A DNA stretch of 11,663 nucleotides from an uncultured Clostridia bacterium (GTDB lineage Bacteria > Bacillota > Clostridia > Oscillospirales > Acutalibacteraceae): contig CALYNN010000034.1 in assembly GCA_945221685.1 (NCBI GenBank), positions 1 through 11,663 of the forward strand. Direction: 5' to 3'. A program made the translations under genes and the position numbers. Within the stretch, counting starts at the first letter, position 1. Each line of letters opens with the position of its first letter. Below are positions 7,096 through 10,989 of this stretch, one piece after another. Below the pieces are notes generated by a model that was given only the letters and a program-made list of their open reading frames with translations, had not been told where the DNA came from and ran no database searches.

Positions 7096-7954
7096 TAATT
7101 ATTTCCGACAGTCCTTCCATTATTTTATGGGCAACATCGGGCTTGTTCATAGTATAAATATGAATATTGTTAACGCCGTTTGCCATTAAATCTATAATCT
7201 GCTCGGTGGCGTAAATTATTCCCGCCTGCTTCATAGCGTCGGGGTTTTCGCCGAAGCGCTCCATAATTCTTTCAAACTTTTTCGGCACGGAGCAGTTGGA
7301 AAGCTCAACGCTTCGCTTAATCTGCTTGGCGTTTGTAATAGGCATTATGCCTGCAATAATGGGAACATTTATTTCCTTAATGGCGCACATTTCCCTAAAA
7401 TTGAAAAAAGCCTCGTTATCAAAAAACATTTGAGTTGTAAGAAAATCAAGTCCGCAGTCGACCTTGTACTTAAGCATTGCCATATCCTCTACCCTGTTTT
7501 TTGATTCGGGGTGAGTTTCGGGATAGCATGCTCCGCCTATGCAGAATTTACCCCTTGACTTAATATCGTCAATAAGCTGGCAGGCGTGAAAATAATCCTG
7601 CCTTTCGCTCATTACAAAATCCTTTGGAATATCGCCCCTAAGGGCAAGAATGTTTTCAACATTATTCGCTTCAAGCTCGTCCAAAACACTGTCAATTTTT
7701 TCCTTTGAGGAGGTAAGGCAGGTCAGGTGAGAAAGGGCGGTAATTCCACCCTGCATTACACTGCGGGCAATTTCGGTGGTAAAGCCGCTTGCAGTGCCTG
7801 CGGCGCCGTAGGTAACGCTCATCCACGCCGGCTTATCCTTAACCATTTCGGCTATTACCGCCTTTGTGTCATCTATCTTTGCCCATTCCTTAGGCGGAAA
7901 AACCTCAAAGGAAACGGTTACCCTTTTTTCTTCTAATATTTTATTTATTTTCAT
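7082..7954 (-). CDS. metF: 5,10-methylenetetrahydrofolate reductase
   Basis: 290 residues from the preferred start. Family motifs: SFEVFPPK near the N-terminus, SVTYGAAG, LALRGDIP, IGGACYPETHPE and TQMFFDNE, all features of the FAD-containing MetF barrel. It reduces methylene- to methyl-tetrahydrofolate, the methyl donor of MetH encoded two genes downstream. An upstream ATG at 7988-7990 would add 12 residues, but it sits where transcription from the promoter at 7994-8022 should begin and has no ribosome binding site. The ATG at 7952-7954 has GGAG 9 nt upstream and gives the usual N-terminus (MKINKILEEK), so I prefer it. The stop overlaps the activation-protein gene. No SAM-, cobalamin- or T-box-type leader is visible ahead of it. 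Confidence 0.95.
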   Translation of the reverse strand: MKINKILEEKRVTVSFEVFPPKEWAKIDDTKAVIAEMVKDKPAWMSVTYGAAGTASGFTTEIARSVMQGGITALSHLTCLTSSKEKIDSVLDELEANNVENILALRGDIPKDFVMSERQDYFHACQLIDDIKSRGKFCIGGACYPETHPESKNRVEDMAMLKYKVDCGLDFLTTQMFFDNEAFFNFREMCAIKEINVPIIAGIMPITNAKQIKRSVELSNCSVPKKFERIMERFGENPDAMKQAGIIYATEQIIDLMANGVNNIHIYTMNKPDVAHKIMEGLSEIINEQG

Positions 7955-7993
7955 TTTATTATACTCCGCTTTATCTCTGATTTTATACATAGC

Positions 7994-8022
7994 ATTATAC
8001 TACTGTTTTAGTAGGAATTCAA
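7994..8022 (-). promoter_or_regulatory. metF promoter with dyad in the spacer
   Basis: Read on the minus strand: TTGAAT (8017-8022), 17-nt spacer, TATAAT (7994-7999). The spacer contains CTACT-aaaac-AGTAG (8001-8015), a perfect 5-bp dyad placed between the two boxes, where a bound protein would block polymerase. The -35 box overlaps the stop codon of the upstream small gene. Rrf2 from the end of the operon is the natural candidate binder (inference). Confidence 0.7.
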
Positions 8023-8219
8023 GTTATATTTAGTATTTGGCTGTTATTGCCTGCATCTCCTCCGTTGCACAGGCAGTCGTTCCCTGCCGCAATGGTTGCA
8101 AGAGCGTCGCCAAGCTGGGTAAACGCCGCAGAAAGCAGAGCAAGCTCCTGCTGACTTTTGCCCTCGGCAAGAGCGCAGGCAAGTGTCGAAACCGTTAAAT
8201 TAAGTCCGCAGCCGTTCAT
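8019..8219 (-). CDS. Small Cys-containing protein of unknown function (66 aa)
   Basis: The start is well supported: GGAGGAG lies a few nucleotides before ATG 8217-8219. The body (about residues 5-45) is an Ala/Leu-rich helical segment with AEGKSQQELALLSAAF and FTQLGDALATIAA. The ends are Cys-bearing: Cys4 and Cys15 in the first part and a CLC pair at about 49-51, then an Asn/Gly-rich tail. I recall similar short clostridial proteins with an FTQLGDxLATI core filed as a domain of unknown function (perhaps DUF6774); this is memory only. No signal peptide or convincing membrane segment. It stands first in the metF operon: its stop codon lies in the metF -35 box and no terminator intervenes. Whether it serves methionine or cobalamin metabolism is unknown. 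Confidence 0.72.
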   Translation of the reverse strand: MNGCGLNLTVSTLACALAEGKSQQELALLSAAFTQLGDALATIAAGNDCLCNGGDAGNNSQILNIT

Positions 8220-8266
8220 TTTTCTCCTCCTTTTTTATAAATTATAAATTAGGTTTTAATATGAAA

Positions 8267-8297
8267 AAGTGAGAATAAGTGAGTATTTGCGAGTAAA
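8267..8297. repeat. Three 10-bp-phased direct repeats in the divergent intergenic region
   Basis: On the plus strand AAGTGAGAAT, AAGTGAGTAT and TTGCGAGTAA follow one another with GAG at 8271, 8281 and 8291. One-turn phasing places all three on the same DNA face, as for a regulator binding in tandem. They lie between the small-protein gene (minus) and the rplM promoter (plus). No known box is recognised. Confidence 0.45.
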
Positions 8298-8331
8298 CAT
8301 ATATTTTAATAAAATTAATGCCAAAAAATTG

Positions 8332-8360
8332 TTGACTATTCAATTCCTCTATGTTATTAT
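8332..8360 (+). promoter_or_regulatory. rplM-rpsI promoter
   Basis: TTGACT (8332-8337), 17-nt spacer, TATTAT (8355-8360): five of six matches in each box. The predicted start near 8367 gives an about 80-nt leader before rplM. Confidence 0.75.
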
Positions 8361-8374
8361 ATTCACACATTTTG

Positions 8375-8423
8375 AAAACGACTGCACGGAGTATTAACTA
8401 AAACCGAAGCAGTTAAATTGTTT
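8375..8423 (+). promoter_or_regulatory. Structured leader of rplM, candidate L13 autoregulatory element
   Basis: The leader can fold as a bulged hairpin: GACTGC (8380-8385) with GCAGTT (8409-8414), inner CGG (8387-8389) with CCG (8404-8406), and a weak outer AAAC (8376-8379) with GTTT (8420-8423). Firmicute rplM leaders bound by L13 are known (Rfam L13_leader), so this is a reasonable candidate. It was judged by pairing only, not by a covariance model. No intrinsic terminator is evident in it, so control would be translational or through accessibility of the GGAGG at 8434-8438. Confidence 0.45.
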
Positions 8424-8446
8424 AAACTGAAACGGAGGAAATGATT

Positions 8447-8839
8447 ATGTCAACATTTATGCCAAAGGCTGACGAAATCGACCGCAAGTGGTATGTAATC
8501 GACGCTGCCGGCAAGCCAATGGGCCGCGTAGCTGCCGAGGCCGCTATGCTCCTTAGAGGTAAGCATAAGCCAATCTTTACACCAAGCGTTGACTGCGGTG
8601 ATTTTGTTATTATCATCAACACCGATAAGGTAGTTCTTACAGGCGACAAGCTCAACAAGAAGCTTTATCAGCACCACAGCGGTTACATCGGTAACCTTAA
8701 GGAAGTTAAGTACGGCACTCTTATGAAGGAAAAGAGCGACTTCGCTATGAAGCTTGCTGTTAAGGGTATGCTTTCCGACACTACTCAGGGCAGAAAGCAG
8801 CTTACAAGATGCCACATTTATAAGGACGCACAGCACTAG
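8447..8839 (+). CDS. rplM: Ribosomal protein L13, interrupted by an in-frame TAG near the C-terminus
   Basis: Large-subunit protein that binds 23S rRNA early in assembly. Typical motifs are ERKWYVIDA-like DRKWYVIDAAGKPMGR near the N-terminus, LLRGKHKP, VIIINTDKVVLTG and KGMLSDTTQGRKQL. The start is ATG 8447, 8 nt after GGAGG and giving the usual MSTF; the ATG at 8441 is only 2 nt from GGAGG. Translation stops at TAG 8837-8839 after 130 residues (..KDAQH). The same frame then continues HEAQKPEAWEM and TAA (8873-8875), which is the conserved L13 terminus (B. subtilis has EHPHEAQKPEVYEL). With the TAG read as an amino acid the protein is 142 residues, the normal length. The rpsI ribosome binding site begins right after that TAA. 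Either a nonsense mutation, readthrough or recoding, or a sequence error. Confidence 0.95.
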   Translation: MSTFMPKADEIDRKWYVIDAAGKPMGRVAAEAAMLLRGKHKPIFTPSVDCGDFVIIINTDKVVLTGDKLNKKLYQHHSGYIGNLKEVKYGTLMKEKSDFAMKLAVKGMLSDTTQGRKQLTRCHIYKDAQH

Positions 8840-8875
8840 CACGAGGCTCAGAAGCCTGAAGCTTGGGAAATGTAA
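8837..8875 (+). other. Conserved L13 C-terminal codons beyond the in-frame TAG
   Basis: TAG is followed by 11 codons (HEAQKPEAWEM) and TAA. The HEAQKPE residues match the most conserved part of the L13 tail, so this stretch was recently, or still is, translated. The base after TAG is C, a context known to favour leaky termination. One-base neighbours of TAG include CAG, AAG and GAG, each acceptable at this variable position between two His. Confidence 0.85.
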
Positions 8876-8890
8876 GGGAGGTATCTGAAT

Positions 8891-9289
8891 ATGTACGAAT
8901 CTAATCCTTATTTCTACGGAACAGGCAGAAGAAAGGAATCTGTAGCTCGTGTAAGAGTTTATGCAGGTACCGGTAAAATTACAATTAACGACAGAGATAT
9001 TGACGATTACTTCGGTCTTGAAACACTCAAGCTTATCGTTCGTCAGCCTCTTGCACTTACAGAAACAACCGAGAAGTTCGACATTGTTTGCCGTGTAAGC
9101 GGCGGCGGTGTAACAGGTCAGGCAGGCGCAATCCGCCACGGTATTGCAAGAGCTCTTCTTCAGTATGACGAGGCTCTCCGCCCGGCTCTCAAGAAGGCAG
9201 GCTTCCTCACTCGTGACCCTCGTATGAAGGAAAGAAAGAAGCCCGGTCTCAAGAAAGCTCGCCGTGCACCTCAGTTCAGCAAGAGATAA
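8891..9289 (+). CDS. rpsI: Ribosomal protein S9
   Basis: 132 residues, full family length. GTGRRKESVARVRV (11-24), SGGGVTGQAGAIRHGIARAL and RDPRMKERKKPGLKKARR are diagnostic, and the protein ends QFSKR, the conserved tail that reaches the P-site tRNA anticodon loop. A GGGAGG site at 8876-8881 lies 9 nt before the ATG, immediately after the ancestral rplM TAA. If L13 synthesis really ends at the TAG, ribosomes stop 51 nt before this start instead of 15, which could change coupling. The standard rplM-rpsI pair. The last eight codons plus stop are mimicked twice in the repeat array downstream. Confidence 0.97.
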   Translation: MYESNPYFYGTGRRKESVARVRVYAGTGKITINDRDIDDYFGLETLKLIVRQPLALTETTEKFDIVCRVSGGGVTGQAGAIRHGIARALLQYDEALRPALKKAGFLTRDPRMKERKKPGLKKARRAPQFSKR

Positions 9290-9305
9290 TTTCTCATATA
9301 TCAAG

Positions 9306-9338
9306 CAACGCTTCTGTTATCAGAGGCGTTGTTTTTTT
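9306..9338 (+). terminator. rpsI terminator (copy 1)
   Basis: CAACGCTTCTG, loop TTAT, CAGAGGCGTTG, then seven T. Eleven pairs with one G-U. Strong rho-independent terminator 16 nt after the rpsI stop. Confidence 0.93.
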
Positions 9339-9369
9339 GCGCGGCGAGCGTATATACATTGCCAGCGGT

Positions 9370-9398
9370 TTGCAAGGCAGAGCGAGCAGTAATATAAT
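9370..9398 (+). promoter_or_regulatory. Promoter-like pair in repeat unit 1
   Basis: TTGCAA (9370-9375), 17-nt spacer, TATAAT (9393-9398). Transcription would start near 9404-9405, at the base of the hairpin 9404-9425. The pair recurs at 9536-9564 in unit 2, and at 9702-9731 in unit 3 with an 18-nt spacer. Confidence 0.5.
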
Positions 9399-9428
9399 TT
9401 ACGGCTTGTTGCGAAGCAACCAAGCTGC

Positions 9429-9455
9429 CGCGCACCACAGTTCTCAAAGAGATAA
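9429..9455 (+). other. Second copy of the rpsI 3' end (putative attachment-site scar), first
   Basis: Codons CGC GCA CCA CAG TTC TCA then AAG AGA TAA read RAPQFSKR-stop, the exact S9 C-terminus. The real rpsI end (9263-9289) differs at five bases, in three codons (Arg CGT, Pro CCT, Ser AGC), all synonymous. This pattern arises while a sequence is a functional gene end, so it was probably imported from another rpsI, as in integrative elements that target a gene's 3' end. No integrase remains. Confidence 0.7.
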
Positions 9456-9471
9456 TTTCTCATATATCAAG

Positions 9472-9504
9472 CAACGCTTCTGTTATCAGAGGCGTTGTTT
9501 TTTT
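9472..9504 (+). terminator. Terminator, repeat copy 2
   Basis: Identical to the rpsI terminator, 166 bp further on. It would end any transcript begun at the promoter-like pair 9370-9398. Confidence 0.88.
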
Positions 9505-9594
9505 GCGCGGCGAGCGTATATACATTGCCAGCGGTTTGCAAGGCAGAGCGAGCAGTAATATAATTTACGGCTTGTTGCGAAGCAACCAAGCTGC

Positions 9595-9621
9595 CGCGCA
9601 CCACAGTTCTCAAAGAGATAA
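9595..9621 (+). other. Second copy of the rpsI 3' end (putative attachment-site scar), second
   Basis: Same sequence as at 9429-9455, including the three synonymous differences from rpsI. It was therefore amplified after the divergence from rpsI. Confidence 0.7.
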
Positions 9622-9637
9622 TTTCTCATATATCAAG

Positions 9638-9670
9638 CAACGCTTCTGTTATCAGAGGCGTTGTTTTTTT
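9638..9670 (+). terminator. Terminator, repeat copy 3
   Basis: Identical stem, loop and seven-T tract, 332 bp after the first copy. Confidence 0.88.
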
Positions 9671-9735
9671 GTGCGGCGAGCGTATATACATTGCCAGCGG
9701 TTTGCAAGGCAGAGCGAGCAGTATATATAATGACA

Positions 9736-9772
9736 AACACGACGGAAGGGATAAATACCCTGCCGCCGTGTT
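9736..9772 (-). terminator. Hairpin behind the E2-like gene, probable terminator
   Basis: On the minus strand: AACACGGCGG (9763-9772) with CCGTCGTGTT (9736-9745), plus inner AGGG/CCCT around loop TATTTA. The T-tract after it is weak (TGTCATTAT). It lies 45 nt beyond the stop of the E2-like gene and also blocks the repeat array on its other side. Confidence 0.6.
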
Positions 9773-9816
9773 GCTTTCTTCACTCATATCATTCTGCTTA
9801 TCTTCGCCGCGGAAAA

Positions 9817-10734
9817 TTACAGCCACTCTTTAATCATTTGGGGATTTTTAAAAATCTCGTCAAGCTTATCAATAAAGGGTGTAACATCGCCCATATCCAA
9901 TGCCCTGTGGTCAAAGGCTATTGTCAGCGGAAGCTTTTTGCCTGCGTACAGATTTCCGTTATCGTCTGCAAAGGCGGCATTTTGCAAGGAGCCGATGCCG
10001 ATGGCGCAAACCTGGGGAGGAATAATTTCCAGCAGGGTGCAGACACCGCTCCAATTTCTGCAAACGGAGCCGAGATTTGAAACGGTTATTGTTCCCTGTT
10101 CAATATCGTGCTTTGTAAGTCTGTCTGTCTCGGGGATTGAATAGTATTCCTTTTTCGCCTTGCCCGACAGAGTTTTAACCTTATGCTTTCCTGTTTTTGA
10201 GCCGATAAGTCTGCAAATTGTTTGCTTGATTTTTCCCTGCTTAAGACCTGTCAGCGTGTTGTCGAGAGAAACCTCAAACATTACCTCGTTCATATCGGAA
10301 TTATTTGCGCGGCGCGCACAGTCGGCGATTTTGTCGCGCATTTGGCTCATACTTTTTTTGTGCATATCGTGAAGATTAACGGTCATCATTTCACCCGTTT
10401 TAAGCACCATAGGCATAGAGATATTTATTTCCTCAATAGTTTTAACATTACCTCTTACAAGGGAACGGTTAAATTCAATATGAGCGTTAAGGGCGGGGCA
10501 AGCCTTAAGTCCCTCAACAATTATACGAAGCATTGCGGTGTTAAGACTGATTTTTGTTTCGGGTGATGCGTCGGCGTTGATTTCCTTAAGCACCTGATAA
10601 AGTCCCGTAGCGTCCGGCTCAAAGGTTACTGCCGTATGGGGAATTGTTTCCCAGCTTTCCGCAGTCATATTTGATACAATCTTTCTTGCAATGCCGAAGT
10701 GCTCGTTTTTTACTGTTGTTAAATTCTGTTTCAT
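9817..10734 (-). CDS. 2-oxo acid dehydrogenase E2-type acyltransferase core without lipoyl domain
   Basis: 305 residues. The fold is that of the PF00198 catalytic domain: IPHTAVTFEPDATGL (31-45), LNTAMLRIIVEGLKACPALNA (64-84), GTITVSNLGS (214-223), PPQVCAIGIGS (239-249) and AFDHRALDMGD (273-283). His276 and Asp280 fit the catalytic HxxxD of E2 and chloramphenicol acetyltransferases; the Gly is one position later than in the usual HRxxDG. There is no N-terminal lipoyl or subunit-binding domain, and about 50 extra residues (about 155-205, rich in Lys) interrupt the core. Neighbours are not E1 or E3 genes, so it is probably not part of a classical dehydrogenase complex; the acyl acceptor is unknown. 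Start ATG 10732-10734 has GGAG 7 nt upstream. Confidence 0.85.
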   Translation of the reverse strand: MKQNLTTVKNEHFGIARKIVSNMTAESWETIPHTAVTFEPDATGLYQVLKEINADASPETKISLNTAMLRIIVEGLKACPALNAHIEFNRSLVRGNVKTIEEINISMPMVLKTGEMMTVNLHDMHKKSMSQMRDKIADCARRANNSDMNEVMFEVSLDNTLTGLKQGKIKQTICRLIGSKTGKHKVKTLSGKAKKEYYSIPETDRLTKHDIEQGTITVSNLGSVCRNWSGVCTLLEIIPPQVCAIGIGSLQNAAFADDNGNLYAGKKLPLTIAFDHRALDMGDVTPFIDKLDEIFKNPQMIKEWL

Positions 10735-10783
10735 AATTGTTCTCCTAAGCTAAAAATATTTTTTCGCAGGCGTTTGTCTGCGC

Positions 10784-10811
10784 TGTCATTTCCTTTGACA
10801 CCCAAATTGTA
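10784..10811 (-). promoter_or_regulatory. Possible promoter -10 and operator-like dyad of the E2-like gene
   Basis: TACAAT on the minus strand (10806-10811) is a good -10, but no -35 is convincing at 17 nt. TGTCA-n7-TGACA (10784-10800), a perfect 5-bp dyad, covers the expected start of transcription. A second dyad, CGCAG-n8-CTGCG, lies nearer the gene at about 10766-10783. Regulated expression is suggested, not shown. Confidence 0.4.
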
Positions 10812-10926
10812 CCAAAGGCGGCGGTTGCCCTCTACAAACTATGCTTTACAACAGGCAAAATATTTCGCAACCGACGGTTGCAACCCCCGAAAATACGCTG
10901 TTTTCAGAAGTTTTATTTTTTTTCGG

Positions 10927-10955
10927 TTGATAATAAAAAGAAAAAGTGATACTAT
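10927..10955 (+). promoter_or_regulatory. Probable promoter of the alcohol dehydrogenase gene
   Basis: TTGATA (10927-10932), 17-nt spacer, TACTAT (10950-10955). The leader to the ATG at 10990 is about 28 nt and contains GGGAG at 10979-10983. Apart from this and the divergent signals at 10784-10811, the gap 10735-10989 holds nothing recognised. Confidence 0.5.
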
Positions 10956-10989
10956 ACATATATATAAAACAACCGCAAGGGAGAGCTTT

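Larger units (their letters stand above)
9405..9504 (+). ncRNA. Candidate ~100-nt small RNA spanning units 1 and 2
   Basis: Bounded by the promoter-like pair at 9370-9398 and the terminator ending at 9504. It contains a 5' hairpin (GCTTG-TTGC, loop GAA, GCAA-C-CAAGC, 9404-9425), the S9-tail mimic, a weak GAGA/TCTC pairing near 9449-9461 and the terminator stem. No known RNA family is recognised; existence rests on promoter and terminator placement only. Confidence 0.35.
9571..9670 (+). ncRNA. Candidate ~100-nt small RNA spanning units 2 and 3
   Basis: Same sequence as the candidate at 9405-9504: promoter-like pair at 9536-9564 and terminator at 9638-9670. Two identical tandem RNA genes would result. 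Confidence 0.35.
9281..9731 (+). repeat. 166-bp tandem repeat array (2.7 copies) starting at the rpsI stop region
   Basis: Units at 9281-9446, 9447-9612 and a partial one at 9613-9731. Units 1 and 2 appear identical over the full 166 bp. Unit 3 has one C-to-T change (9672) and diverges after GAGCAGTA at about 9724. Each full unit contains, in order, the rpsI stop context, a terminator hairpin, a GC-rich stretch, a promoter-like pair, a short hairpin and a copy of the S9-tail codons leading into the next unit. Near-identity means recent amplification or ongoing homogenisation. No protein-coding gene is credible: 166 is not a multiple of three, so frames break at each unit. The remaining 9773-9816 shows nothing recognisable. 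Confidence 0.95.

Noticed and set aside
7955..7990. Longer metF N-terminus from the upstream ATG
   Set aside because: It would start at the predicted transcription start with no ribosome binding site; the ATG at 7952-7954 has GGAG at 9 nt and gives the usual N-terminus.
7955..8330. SAM, cobalamin or T-box riboswitch ahead of the methionine operon
   Set aside because: The metF leader is too short (about 35 nt) and the region ahead of the small gene shows none of the conserved cores of these elements.
8441..8446. rplM start two codons earlier
   Set aside because: Only 2 nt from GGAGG; the ATG at 8447 has correct spacing and gives the family-typical MSTF start.
8837..8839. Pyrrolysine at the rplM TAG
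   Set aside because: Pyrrolysine is known mainly in methylamine methyltransferases; no pyl gene or PYLIS-like context is visible here, and simple mutation, suppression or base error explains the site better.
8450..9304. 284-aa open frame on the minus strand over rplM-rpsI
   Set aside because: Antisense to two ribosomal protein genes with unmistakable motifs; it exists because of their codon bias.
9337..9730. Two nearly identical 73-75 aa open frames across the repeat units
   Set aside because: They are by-products of the 166-bp repetition, read through terminators, lack ribosome binding sites and resemble no protein.
9281..9731. CRISPR array or integron-cassette array
   Set aside because: Units are 166 bp, tandem and identical with no variable spacers, no cas genes and no integron integrase or attC-type arms.
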